DNA from: Gemmatimonadota bacterium
Lineage (GTDB): Bacteria > Gemmatimonadota > Gemmatimonadetes > Gemmatimonadales > Gemmatimonadaceae
Direction: 5' to 3'
DNA: 62,204 nt
Assembly: GCA_026387915.1 (NCBI GenBank)
Contig: JAPLKS010000010.1
Location: 2,877 to 65,080, forward strand
Part shown: positions 17,053 to 25,573 of the stretch, piece by piece
Layout: each line of letters starts with the position of its first letter
Numbering within the stretch: position 1 is the stretch's first letter
The notes under the pieces: model-generated
The model's database searches: none
What the model saw: only the letters and a program-made list of their open reading frames with translations
Told to the model about the DNA's origin: nothing
Translations under genes and position numbers: made by a program

Positions 17053-18879
17053 ATGCCAAAAATCAACGAAAAGGCCCGAATTTCTATTGCGCTCGTTGTG
17101 GCGCTCGTTGCGCTGGCGACCATCGGGTCCATTGCCGCGATGGAGTTGTGGAGCGACGAGCACACCACGGTCGTGACGCTGTTGCTCGGGCTCGTTGTGG
17201 GCACGGGCGTGCTGATTGCGTACGTCGCATGGAGCGTGTCGGCCGACCTCACGGCGAGCGATCGAGCGCGCGAAACGTTGGAGCTCTCCGAGGCGCGCGT
17301 GACGGGGCTCGTCACGATTGCCGCCGACGCGATTATCAGCATTGACGCGCAGTATCGGATTGTGCTGTTCAACTACGGTGCGGAAACAATTTTTGGATGG
17401 CGCGCCGCCGAGGTCCTCAATCAGCCGATGTCGGTGTTGCTTCCCGAACGGTTTCGCAGCGGCCACGGCCAGCTGATCGGCGGCTTTGCCAAGGGGGCGG
17501 CGTCCTCGCGCCGGATGGGGGAGCGTCGCGAAATATCTGGGCTTCGCAAAAACGGCGAAGAGTTTCCGGCCGATGCCTCCATCCTCAAACTCGACGTGGC
17601 CGGGGAGCAGACCTTCACCGTGGTGCTCCGCGACATCACCGAGCGCAAACGGATTGAAGACGAGCAACGCTTTCTGGCCGATGCCGGCCGCGATTTGACG
17701 CGCACGCTCGAAGACGACGAAACGCTTGATGCGGTCGCGCGACTCGCCGTGGCGCGACTTGGCGACGCCTGCTTGGTGGACGTGCTGCGCGACGGGGCGA
17801 TTCGTCGCGTGACAAGTGTCAGCGATTCGCCTGCGGTCGCCGACGCCTTGGCCGCCTTGCAACTCGACGCGCCGGGGCCGGACAGCGCGTCCGCGATTGT
17901 GGATGTGCTGCGCACGGGCAAGGCGCAGATGATTCGCGAGGTCGATGACGATTGGCTCGAGTCCCACAGCGAAACGGAAGAAGTGCTCGCGCGGTGGCGC
18001 GCCCTTGCGCCGCGCAGTTTGCTCTTGGTGCCGCTGCAAGCGCGCGACGAAGTGATGGGCGTGATGACGGTCATCGCGCTCGGGTCGCACCGCTACAGTG
18101 CCGCCGATCTCGACCTGGCCACGCGGATGGCGGAGCGCGCGGCCTTTGCGATCGACAATGCGCGGTTGCTCGGCGTGGCGCGCAACGCCACGAAGGCGCG
18201 CGACGACATGCTCGGCGTGGTGAGCCACGATTTGCGCAACTCCGTGCATGCAATCGGCATGTGCGCGCGCGTGCTGCGTGAGAGTCCGCCGGACGATCCG
18301 GCGGCGCGGCTCGATCTGGTGAACGCCATCTCCGACGCGTTTGATGTGACGGAGCGACTGATTCGCGATCTGCTCGACGTGGCGGCGATCGACGCTGGGC
18401 GCTTGTCGATGGAGCAGCATCCCGAAGAAGTGCGCGCCATTGTGGATTCGGCGCTAGCGATGTTGGCGCACGCGGCGCGCGAGCGTGGCGTGGAGCTCCT
18501 CGTGGAATACGGCGACGACCTCCCGTTGGTGGAAGGCGACGCGGCGCGACTCGTACAGGTGATTTCGAATATTGTGTCCAACGCGATCGGTCACACGATG
18601 GCCAGTGGGCAAGTGCGCGTGAGCGTGCACGAGCAAGACGGTGGGGTGTTGCTGGCCGTGGCGGATACCGGCACCGGCATCTCGCCCGAAGAGTTGCCGC
18701 ATGTGTTTGAGCGGCACTGGCGGTCGCCCAATACGGCGCGGAAGGGCGGGCTTGGGCTTGGCTTGGCGATCGCGTCGGGGATTGTGCAGGCGCACGGCGG
18801 CCGCGTGTGGGTGGAGAGCCGCGTGGGCGAGGGGGCGACGTTTTACGTCACGCTGCCGGGCGCAGGGGCACTCGCTTGA
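17053..18879 (+). CDS. PAS-GAF hybrid sensor histidine kinase
   Basis: A 608-residue kinase. Two transmembrane helices (about 10-30 and 40-62) leave almost no periplasmic loop. A PAS domain (about 80-200) has the ISIDAQYRIVLFNYGAETIF core and a PAC end (VVLRDITERK). A GAF domain spans about 205-370. The HisKA has His392 in GVVSHDLRNSVHAIG. The HATPase has N-box ISNIVSNAIGHT, G1 VADTGTGIS and G2 KGGLGLGLAIASGIV. Signals are likely cytosolic (small molecule, redox). Its last 32 bp overlap the 3' end of the opposing glycosyltransferase gene. Confidence 0.93.
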   Translation: MPKINEKARISIALVVALVALATIGSIAAMELWSDEHTTVVTLLLGLVVGTGVLIAYVAWSVSADLTASDRARETLELSEARVTGLVTIAADAIISIDAQYRIVLFNYGAETIFGWRAAEVLNQPMSVLLPERFRSGHGQLIGGFAKGAASSRRMGERREISGLRKNGEEFPADASILKLDVAGEQTFTVVLRDITERKRIEDEQRFLADAGRDLTRTLEDDETLDAVARLAVARLGDACLVDVLRDGAIRRVTSVSDSPAVADALAALQLDAPGPDSASAIVDVLRTGKAQMIREVDDDWLESHSETEEVLARWRALAPRSLLLVPLQARDEVMGVMTVIALGSHRYSAADLDLATRMAERAAFAIDNARLLGVARNATKARDDMLGVVSHDLRNSVHAIGMCARVLRESPPDDPAARLDLVNAISDAFDVTERLIRDLLDVAAIDAGRLSMEQHPEEVRAIVDSALAMLAHAARERGVELLVEYGDDLPLVEGDAARLVQVISNIVSNAIGHTMASGQVRVSVHEQDGGVLLAVADTGTGISPEELPHVFERHWRSPNTARKGGLGLGLAIASGIVQAHGGRVWVESRVGEGATFYVTLPGAGALA

Positions 18880-20047
18880 TTCTCGCCGGCATGCATTCGC
18901 GGTAGATCGCGTCGAGTCGGTCGAGTTCGCGGCGCCAATCGAGTGCAGTTGCCGTGCGGAGCGCGCCCTCGGAGAGTCGCGCCCGTAGCGCAGGGGAACT
19001 GGCGAGACTCACCATGGCGCGTGCGCACTGGCTGGCGCTATTCGCGGCGTATGTAAGCCCGTTGTAATCGTCGCGGAGATGCTCGCGCACCCCGCCCACC
19101 GGCGCGGCGACAACCGGTAGCCCACTCGCCATCGCTTCGAGCACCACGAGCCCGAGCGTTTCGGTGACGGACGCAAAGGCAAAGCAATCGGCGCTGGCGT
19201 AGAGGGCGGGCAAGTCGTGCTCGCGGTCGAGTGCGCCCATCCATGTGACGTCGGGTTCAGCGCGGGCGCGGAGCGCGGCCTCGGACGGCCCCGCGCCGGC
19301 GATGACCAGTCGCATGGGAATATCTGGTCGAAGCGCGCGAGCCGCGGCAAAGGCGTCGAGCACCACCTCGACGTTTTTTTCGGGGGCGAGGCGTCCGACA
19401 TACAACACCGTAAACGCATCATCGAGGCCGAGCTGTTCGCGCAGAGCGGTGGACCGGCGGTTAGGCGTGAAGGTGGCGATGTCTACACCGCAGCCCCACA
19501 CGTCCACCCGCGGAGCGCCGAGCGCCAACGCGCTTTCCCGAGAGACGGTCGACGGCGTGAGCGTACGCACGGCGCGCCGGTGAAAGCGGCCGAGGTAGCC
19601 CTCGATGCTCCCGCGGAGCCAGGGCACACCGTACGAGGCGGCGTAGCGTCCGAAGTCCGTGTGGTACGAGGTAATGATCGGCACCTCGGCGCGCTGTGCC
19701 GCCATTTGGCCAAGGCGGCCAATGACGAACTCGGTGGCACAGTGTACAAGGTCGGGTTTGAAGCGCGAGACCGCATCCACGACGCTACCGAGGTGTGGTG
19801 CCGCGAGCCGAACGTCGGAATACACTGGCAGCGGTACGCTGGCGAGAGTGGTGATGCCAAGTCCGTTCGTGCGACCGCCGTGGCGCGTGGCGCGGGGTCG
19901 TGGCGCCGTCGCACGGCTCGGGTATCGCGGTGCCACCACGTGCACGTCCCACCCGCGGTCGAGCAGGCCAGCCACCGACAACGCGGTGACCACGGAGACG
20001 CCGTTGACCTGCGGCGGCCAGGTGTCGGTGCAATAGAGAACTCGCAT
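18848..20047 (-). CDS. GT4 glycosyltransferase (mannosyltransferase-like)
   Basis: A 399-residue GT-B enzyme from ATG 20047; an in-frame ATG at 20167 adds a 40-residue Arg-rich stretch unlike the family. N-terminal acceptor-domain signature: DTWPPQVNGVSVV. The donor domain has LYVGRLAPEKNVEV, a GAGP loop, and the EX7E motif in TETLGLVVLEAMASGLPVV. Close relatives use GDP-mannose or UDP-sugars to make glycolipids (MgtA/PimB type). It is divergent from a phosphodiesterase gene. A similar GT4 lies at 21720. Confidence 0.88.
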   Translation of the reverse strand: MRVLYCTDTWPPQVNGVSVVTALSVAGLLDRGWDVHVVAPRYPSRATAPRPRATRHGGRTNGLGITTLASVPLPVYSDVRLAAPHLGSVVDAVSRFKPDLVHCATEFVIGRLGQMAAQRAEVPIITSYHTDFGRYAASYGVPWLRGSIEGYLGRFHRRAVRTLTPSTVSRESALALGAPRVDVWGCGVDIATFTPNRRSTALREQLGLDDAFTVLYVGRLAPEKNVEVVLDAFAAARALRPDIPMRLVIAGAGPSEAALRARAEPDVTWMGALDREHDLPALYASADCFAFASVTETLGLVVLEAMASGLPVVAAPVGGVREHLRDDYNGLTYAANSASQCARAMVSLASSPALRARLSEGALRTATALDWRRELDRLDAIYRECMPARIKRVPLRPAA

Positions 20048-20081
20048 GTTCGTGACAATGGAGTCGCTACGTGAAGGTCGT

Positions 20082-20097
20082 GTGACGGTCTTGTCAC
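20082..20097. promoter_or_regulatory. Dyad GTGAC-N6-GTCAC in the divergent promoter region
   Basis: GTGAC (20082-20086) and GTCAC (20093-20097) form a short palindrome between divergent genes. The N6 between the GTGAC half-sites does not match the CRP spacing. It may bind a dimeric regulator; evidence is only symmetry and position. The rest of 20048-20234 shows nothing I can name. Confidence 0.25.
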
Positions 20098-20234
20098 GGC
20101 GCGGTAAGTGAAACCGCCGTGCGCGGCGCTCTTTCGTTACCACATGGCGACCGTGCGGTGAACCCACCGTTGCAGGACGCCGCGAAGTTCAGCGGCGAAG
20201 GAAGCAACGCGCGCGTTCCCCACCCCCTGCCGAG

Positions 20235-21092
20235 GTGCCAGTGTTTCGAGACGCTCATTCCTCTCCCGTGCGACGCGTAGTGTTGGTGGTGCTCGACGGC
20301 CTGCGGTCGGATGCCGTGTCCACGTTCGACCTCTTTCACTTTGATCAGCTGGCGGCGCGTGGCGCTTCGACGTACGCCGGCCGCACCGTGACGCCGAGTG
20401 TCACCGCCTGTGCGATGGCGTCGTTGCTGACGGGCGCAGCGCCGGAGCGCCACGGACTGCAGAGCGAGCGGTTCCACCTGCCACGCGCCACCGGTCCGTT
20501 GCATCCGTTGCCGAAAGTGCTCGCGGACCATGCGATGCCATCGGCGGCGTTCCTTGCCGGTATGCCGATCTTCATGGGCGGGCTCGCCGGTCGCATTGGT
20601 GGCGTGCTGGGCTTTGGCACATCCCGCTGCTTTGGGAGTGGCGCCGTGGAAGTGCTGGCGTCGGCCAAACGAACACTCGAACAACAGCAGCGCGGTTTGA
20701 TCATGATGCACTGGCCGGATGCGGACCGCGCCGGTCATTCGCATGGATGGATGTCGCCCGAATATGGTGCGGCCGCGCAGCGCATGGACGACGCACTGGG
20801 TCGCCTGACGCGGATTGTCGACCTGAACGATCCGTCGACGCTGCTGGTGGCGATGGCCGATCATGGCGGTGGTGGGACGGTGCGCACGCACCACAACAGC
20901 GAGCATCCGCTCGATACGACGATCCCAGTGGTATTGGCGGGTGGCGCGGTGCGGCAGGGTGCGCTGGGGCCGGACGTGCGGTTGACCGATGTGCCGGCCA
21001 CCATCCTCTGGACCCTCGGAATCCCGCAGCCGGCGAGTTACGTAGGGACCCCGCTGGCCCATGCCTTCTCCGCACTGCGGGTGGCGGCCTAA
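20235..21092 (+). CDS. Alkaline-phosphatase-superfamily phosphodiesterase/sulfatase-like enzyme
   Basis: A 285-residue protein, GTG start at 20235 (a second GTG lies two codons on). Metal-site features of the nucleotide pyrophosphatase/sulfatase branch are visible: VLDGLRSD (first metal Asp), VTPSVTACAMASLLTG (nucleophile Thr/Ser region), HWPDADRAGHSHGW (metal Asp and His) and MADHGGGG (Asp-His pair), with a late HPL. No signal peptide is evident, so it is probably cytosolic or peripheral. The next gene starts on its stop codon (TAATG). The neighbouring glycosyltransferases and PAP2 enzyme suggest a lipid or glycan phosphoester substrate. Confidence 0.8.
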   Translation: MPVFRDAHSSPVRRVVLVVLDGLRSDAVSTFDLFHFDQLAARGASTYAGRTVTPSVTACAMASLLTGAAPERHGLQSERFHLPRATGPLHPLPKVLADHAMPSAAFLAGMPIFMGGLAGRIGGVLGFGTSRCFGSGAVEVLASAKRTLEQQQRGLIMMHWPDADRAGHSHGWMSPEYGAAAQRMDDALGRLTRIVDLNDPSTLLVAMADHGGGGTVRTHHNSEHPLDTTIPVVLAGGAVRQGALGPDVRLTDVPATILWTLGIPQPASYVGTPLAHAFSALRVAA

Positions 21093-21697
21093 TGCCGGTG
21101 AACGCGACACGCATGCCTGGGGTACTAAATGCAGGGTTTTCACCGCGGAGCGCTAAATTGAGCCGCATGTTCAAGAGCCCAATCGTTCATCGCTTGGATG
21201 ATCGTGACCGCGCGCTGTATGCGCGCTGGGTGATTGGCGAATCGGCCTCGCGTGTTTCGCTCATGTGCTGGACGGTACTCACGCACATTGGTGGCAGCGC
21301 GGCGAGTGTGGCCTTTGCGCTCGTGCCGCTGGTGTTGGCTGAGGGCGCATTCAAGGTGGCGGCGGTGCAGGCCGCGTGGAGCTTGGCCATTTCGCACGTC
21401 ATCGTCCAGTTTATAAAACGCAATGTCGTGCGGGCACGCCCAACGGAACGCGTGGCAAATCACGCGCACGTGGCGTTGCCGGATCGCTTCTCCTTTCCAA
21501 GTGGGCATTCGACGTCCGTGATGAGTGTCGCGTTCATTCACGCCGCAAACTTTCATTCGCTCGCGCTACCGCTGCTGGCCCTTGCCGCACTCGTGGGCTT
21601 CTCGCGCGTTCGGCTTGGGGTGCACTATCCGGGCGATGTGTTGGTGGGGCAGTTGATTGCCATCGCGACGGGGCTGCTCGTGCGGACGGTGTGGTAG
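21092..21697 (+). CDS. PAP2-family membrane phosphatase
   Basis: About 201 residues from ATG 21092, which overlaps the upstream stop. ATG 21167 is an equally plausible start and would fit the conserved LDDRDRALYARW beginning. The three PAP2 phosphatase motifs are present: KRNVVRARPTERV (K-x6-R-P), FPSGHSTS (P-S-G-H) and SRVRLGVHYPGDVLVG (S-R-x5-H-x3-D). Hydrophobic segments lie around these. The family hydrolyses phosphatidate, undecaprenyl pyrophosphate or phosphatidylglycerol phosphate at the membrane. Set between glycosyltransferases, it likely acts on a lipid phosphate of the same pathway. Confidence 0.88.
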   Translation: MPVNATRMPGVLNAGFSPRSAKLSRMFKSPIVHRLDDRDRALYARWVIGESASRVSLMCWTVLTHIGGSAASVAFALVPLVLAEGAFKVAAVQAAWSLAISHVIVQFIKRNVVRARPTERVANHAHVALPDRFSFPSGHSTSVMSVAFIHAANFHSLALPLLALAALVGFSRVRLGVHYPGDVLVGQLIAIATGLLVRTVW

Positions 21698-21719
21698 CGG
21701 TGCAAGCGGTGCCAGCGGC

Positions 21720-22952
21720 GTGACGGAGTTGCAGCGCGAGGGTGGCGTGGACGCCTCTGGGCTCCGGCTTGCCATTTTTTCCGATACGTATCCGCCGCAG
21801 GTCAACGGCGTGGCGCGCACGTTGCAGCGCCTCACCCGTGCCGTTGAGGCGCGTGGCGGCGCGGTGCAGATCGTCACGGTGGCCGATCCGGACGCGCGCA
21901 ACGAACCACAGGTCGAGCGCTGGCCGAGCGTTCCGTTCTGGGCGTATCCGCAGCTGCGCATGGCCGCGCCAGAGCGACGGCGCGCGCTGGACCTCATGGA
22001 CCGTTGGAAGCCGACGCTCATTCACTCGGCCACCGAATTTGGCGTGGGACTCGGCGGCCTTGTGGCGGCGCACGAGACGCGCGTGCCCTTTGTCTCCAGC
22101 TATCACACGCATTTCACGGCGTACCTGCGGCACTATCACCTTACGGCACTCGACGTCATTGGGTGGCCCTTCCTCCGGTGGTTTCACAACGCGGGGCTGC
22201 GGACCTTTGCGCCGAGCGAGATGGTGCGGCGTGAACTCGAGGCCAATGGTTTTAACAACACGCGAGTGTGGACGCGCGGGGTGGATCACGCGCGGTTCAA
22301 TCCATCGTTTCGCTCCGCCGAGTGGCGCGCCCGCTGCGGCGCAGACCGCGACACGGTGCTCGTGGTGTATGTGGGACGACTCGCCCCGGAAAAAGGGATT
22401 GACGTGGCGCTCGAGGGAATGCGCCAGGTGATGGCGCGGTATGGCAAGCGCGTGGCGTTTGCACTGGCGGGCGACGGTCCAGCCGACGTGCGCTGCCGAG
22501 CGACCGCGCCGGAGGGGACGTATTTTGCCGGGCAGTTGGGCGGCGACGATCTCAGTGCGTTTTATGCGTCAGCTGATGTGTTTGTTTTTCCGTCGACCAC
22601 AGAGACGTTTGGGAATGTCGTGCTCGAGGCGATGGCAAGCGGACTCGCGGTGGTGGCGCCCGACTGGGGAGCCACGACGGAGCTCGCGAGCACCGAGACG
22701 GCGCTGCAGTTCCCCGCGCACGACGCGGCGGCGCTGGCGGAACGTGTGGGCCGATTGATTGACGATGCCGAGTTGCGGCGTACGCTCGCGGCGCGCGCGT
22801 ATGCCACGGCGGCCAGTCGCACGTGGGACGGTATTTTTGACGCGCTGATTTCGGAATACCTACAAGTGCACCAAGGTGCTGGCGCCGCGATCCGCTCGTG
22901 TTCGCGTCGCCCGGCGGGCCTCGCGCGATCGCGCCGTGAGGCCTCCGCGTAG
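21720..22952 (+). CDS. GT4 glycosyltransferase (second copy, MgtA/PimB-like)
   Basis: About 410 residues from GTG 21720. An in-frame ATG at 21657 would overlap the PAP2 gene and add a Cys/Gly-rich segment. It shares the N-terminal signature with the enzyme at 18848 (DTYPPQVNGVARTL). It also has the VYVGRLAPEKGIDV donor motif, a GDGP loop, and EX7E in TETFGNVVLEAMASGLAVV. FVSSYHTHFTAYLRHY and HARFNPSFRS match GDP-mannose-dependent alpha-mannosyltransferases. It ends 10 bp from the convergent beta-lactamase-like gene. Confidence 0.88.
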   Translation: MTELQREGGVDASGLRLAIFSDTYPPQVNGVARTLQRLTRAVEARGGAVQIVTVADPDARNEPQVERWPSVPFWAYPQLRMAAPERRRALDLMDRWKPTLIHSATEFGVGLGGLVAAHETRVPFVSSYHTHFTAYLRHYHLTALDVIGWPFLRWFHNAGLRTFAPSEMVRRELEANGFNNTRVWTRGVDHARFNPSFRSAEWRARCGADRDTVLVVYVGRLAPEKGIDVALEGMRQVMARYGKRVAFALAGDGPADVRCRATAPEGTYFAGQLGGDDLSAFYASADVFVFPSTTETFGNVVLEAMASGLAVVAPDWGATTELASTETALQFPAHDAAALAERVGRLIDDAELRRTLAARAYATAASRTWDGIFDALISEYLQVHQGAGAAIRSCSRRPAGLARSRREASA

Positions 22953-22953
22953 G

Positions 22954-22974
22954 CGCGACGCTCAACGCGTCGCG
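22954..22974. terminator. Short hairpin at the convergent junction
   Basis: CGCGACGC (22954-22961), loop TCAAC, GCGTCGCG (22967-22974): an 8-bp perfect stem overlapping the last codons of the beta-lactamase-like gene. Confidence 0.4.
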
Positions 22975-23921
22975 AAGGCGTAGACCTCGCGCGACAACTC
23001 CGCGATCAGTCGCCCTGCGACTTTTTCGTCGGGAATCTTTCGTGTGAGCACCACGAGCACATAGGGTGCGCGCGTTTTGGGATACACCACGGCCGCGTCG
23101 TGTAGTGTGCCGGTGATCCAGCCCGTCTTGTGCGCCACGGGCGTACCCGCAGGGAGCCCGGCGGGGATTTCGTCGTTGAACTCTTGGCGCATCAACACGT
23201 CTTTCATGGCCGTGCAGCTGGCCTTGGAGGCCACGTTCGCGGCTTCGATGCCGGCGAGTAACACGCCGAGGTCGCGCGCGGTGGTGGTGTTACTGAGGCC
23301 GGCCTGGAATGCTTTGTTGTCTTCCACGCCGCGGCGCACGTCAATGCGTGAGGCGCCAAGGGTGTGGGCGGTGGCGTTCACCACTTTCGGGTCGAGCAGT
23401 TCAATGAGCGCGTTGGTGGCGAGGTTGCTCGAGCGCGTGATCATCCGTTCGTTGAGTTCGCGCAGCGAGACGTCGGTGCCCACTTTTTTGTAGAGGAGGC
23501 TGTCGGAGTCGTCGGAAGCGCTGAGTGTATACGGAGATCCGTCTACAATAGACGCGAAGCTGTTTTGCAGGCGCAGCGTGCGGTCGAGCGTGAGCGTGCC
23601 CGCATCAACGCGACGAAAGAGTTCGATCATCACCGGCACTTTCATTGTGCTGGCGGCGTGGAACGACAGGTCGGAGTTCATGGCGAGCGTGTCGCCGCTG
23701 GCGAGATCGCGGAACCAGATGCCGACTTCGGCGCCGGGCTGTGCGGCAATGCGAGCGCTGAGTCGGTCGCGCAGTTCGGCGACCGATTTCGCGGGCGCGG
23801 TTGATGCTTTTAGTGGAGTTGGCGACGCTTGGGCGGCGAGGAAATCAGGGTGCGACGCCGCGGCGAAGGCACAACTGGCGAGCAGGAGGGCTGGCAGGAG
23901 GGCTGGCAGGAGAGGGCGCAT
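22962..23921 (-). CDS. Class A beta-lactamase-like serine hydrolase
   Basis: A 319-residue protein from ATG 23921; the longer in-frame start at 24101 gives a His/Arg low-complexity leader and is rejected. A signal peptide (LPALLPALLLASCAFAAA) contains a possible lipobox Cys. Serine active-site motifs are STMK (S-x-x-K), RSSN in place of S-D-N, and KTG (HKTGWITG). There is no clear ExxLN general-base motif; RGVEDNKAFQAGLSNTTTARD is found instead, as in many uncharacterised members. It may be a peptidase or esterase rather than a drug-degrading lactamase. It is divergent from the lytic transglycosylase. Confidence 0.82.
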   Translation of the reverse strand: MRPLLPALLPALLLASCAFAAASHPDFLAAQASPTPLKASTAPAKSVAELRDRLSARIAAQPGAEVGIWFRDLASGDTLAMNSDLSFHAASTMKVPVMIELFRRVDAGTLTLDRTLRLQNSFASIVDGSPYTLSASDDSDSLLYKKVGTDVSLRELNERMITRSSNLATNALIELLDPKVVNATAHTLGASRIDVRRGVEDNKAFQAGLSNTTTARDLGVLLAGIEAANVASKASCTAMKDVLMRQEFNDEIPAGLPAGTPVAHKTGWITGTLHDAAVVYPKTRAPYVLVVLTRKIPDEKVAGRLIAELSREVYAFATR

Positions 23922-24004
23922 CCCCCGAATATACGGGATGACTGGTTGGGTGCGCTCGGCTGTTCCCGAGCACCCGCGGGGCAGAGGCGCCCACGGGCGG
24001 CGCC

Positions 24005-25546
24005 GTGGGTGGCGCCGTGGGTGGCGCTGCGGCGAGTGCTGGTGCGAGTGCTGGTGCGAGTGCTCCGCCGGCGAGCGTGGCCGGAAATGGAGGAGTGCCA
24101 ACCGCCTCCGCGGCGGGGGCTTCGTCGCAGGGCGCGGGCGGCCGTTCCACCGGAGTCGGTGCAGCGACCACCAAGGATTCCGCGATCGTCACCGCGTCGA
24201 TGATTGCGAGCGAGGCCAAACAGGTCTTCGGCGATGCCGTGGCTCCGCGAACCGACGGCCCCGCAGAACCCACGTGGGACATGGACGTGCGCTCCTACGA
24301 GACGCACGCGCGCGTCGAGCATTTTGTAGGCGTATTCTCCGGTCGCGCCAAGGAGCCGTTTGCCAAGGCGTTGCAGCGGCAGACGCGCTACGGTGCGCTG
24401 ATTGGCGGCGCGTTGCGCGAGGGCGGGCTCCCCGAGGATCTCACCTACCTCGCGCTAATTGAAAGTTGGTACGATACGCACGCCTACTCCACGGCAGCGG
24501 CGGTGGGGATGTGGCAGTTCATGGCCGGCACCGCGCGTGGCGTGGGGATGCGCGTGGACTGGTGGGTGGATGACCGCCGCGATCCCGTGCGCTCAACGCA
24601 GGGCGCTGTGCGTTATTTGAGCGGGCTGCGCGCGCAGTTCGGCTCGCTGTATCTCGCCGCGGCCGCATACAATGGCGGCGACGGACGTGTTTCGCGGGGC
24701 CTGGCCCTCTACGCGAGCGATCTCAACGGTGTGACCGGTGAAGATCGGTTCTTCACGCTGTCCGATACGAAATATTTGCGTCCGCAAACGCGCGACTACG
24801 TGCCGAAGATCATTGCCGCAGCATTGGTGGGCAAACAGCCCGCCCGCTACGGCGTGGTGGTGGAATCGCTCCCGCCGCTCGCGTTCGACACGGTGCGTGT
24901 GCCAGGCGCCACGCCCCTCGCCGCTGTGGCGAATGCCACGAATGCCACGGTCGCGATGATGAACGAACTCAATCCGCATCTCATTCGAGGCGTCACGCCG
25001 CCGGGGGATTCGTTCTTGGTGCGCGTCCCCGCGGGCACCGGCGCGTCGTTTGTCGATCACTTTTCGGCGCTGGAGCCAGCGGAACTTCGCGCGTGGGTGA
25101 AGGTTGAGACCAAGAAAGGCGAGACGATGACGTCCGTGGCGCGCAAGCACGGGCTCACCGCCAAACAACTTGGCTGGTACAATCCCAAAGCGGCGCGGCT
25201 CAAGAGCGGGAATCTCGCGGCTGGGCAAGTGATGCTCATTCCAACGTCCGCGACGGTGTCGGCGGCGCTCAATGTGCCTGATCCGTCGATTGAGCGGTAC
25301 CCGCGTCGCGCAAAAGCTGGGGCGGCCAAGAAGGGCGCGGCGGCAAAAGGTAGTGTGACCGCCAATGGCGGGGCGGCAAAGAAACCGGCGGCCAGTTCGG
25401 CGAGTGCGAAAGCCAAAAAGAGCACGCCGACGACTAAGAGCGCTCCCTCGAAAAAGAACACGTCGCCGTCGAAGCGCGCGCCGGTCAAGAAGTCCGCTCC
25501 CGCCAAACCGAGCACGCCTGCAAAGAAACCAACGCCGACCCCTTAG
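24005..25546 (+). CDS. MltD-like lytic transglycosylase with LysM domain
   Basis: 513 residues from GTG 24005, the first usable start after a stop at 23939. Residues 1-60 are Gly/Ala/Ser low complexity. The SLT domain (about 135-260) has catalytic Glu in YLALIESWYDTHAYS, plus GMWQFM and AAAAYNGGDGRV. A LysM-like module lies near residues 360-410 (VKKGET-type start, GLTAKQLGWYN). The C-terminal 85 residues are Lys/Ala/Pro repeats. The enzyme cleaves murein, so it should be exported, but no signal peptide is visible in this frame; codons just before 24005 read LVGCARLF without a start. The true start or an upstream frameshift is uncertain. Confidence 0.82.
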   Translation: MGGAVGGAAASAGASAGASAPPASVAGNGGVPTASAAGASSQGAGGRSTGVGAATTKDSAIVTASMIASEAKQVFGDAVAPRTDGPAEPTWDMDVRSYETHARVEHFVGVFSGRAKEPFAKALQRQTRYGALIGGALREGGLPEDLTYLALIESWYDTHAYSTAAAVGMWQFMAGTARGVGMRVDWWVDDRRDPVRSTQGAVRYLSGLRAQFGSLYLAAAAYNGGDGRVSRGLALYASDLNGVTGEDRFFTLSDTKYLRPQTRDYVPKIIAAALVGKQPARYGVVVESLPPLAFDTVRVPGATPLAAVANATNATVAMMNELNPHLIRGVTPPGDSFLVRVPAGTGASFVDHFSALEPAELRAWVKVETKKGETMTSVARKHGLTAKQLGWYNPKAARLKSGNLAAGQVMLIPTSATVSAALNVPDPSIERYPRRAKAGAAKKGAAAKGSVTANGGAAKKPAASSASAKAKKSTPTTKSAPSKKNTSPSKRAPVKKSAPAKPSTPAKKPTPTP

Positions 25547-25573
25547 GCGGCGGCTCGGTCCACCGCGCGCGAC

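Noticed and set aside
17038-18420. 460-codon minus frame opposite the PAS-GAF kinase
   Set aside because: Antisense to a kinase with all expected motifs; Arg/His-rich shadow.
20081-20097. CRP binding site
   Set aside because: The GTGA and TCAC half-sites are separated by 8 instead of 6 bases; kept only as a generic dyad.
20747-21697. A 316-residue version of the PAP2 protein starting at 20747
   Set aside because: Its first 115 codons overlap the phosphodiesterase gene in another frame and are non-conserved; ATG 21092 or 21167 fits the family.
22962-23921. Antibiotic-resistance beta-lactamase
   Set aside because: S-x-x-K and K-T-G are present but the SDN motif reads SSN and the ExxLN general base is not found, so drug resistance should not be inferred.
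23578-24462. 294-codon plus-strand frame across the bla/transglycosylase divergent region
   Set aside because: It is antisense to the beta-lactamase-like gene and then out of frame with the transglycosylase; Arg/Cys-rich low complexity without motifs.
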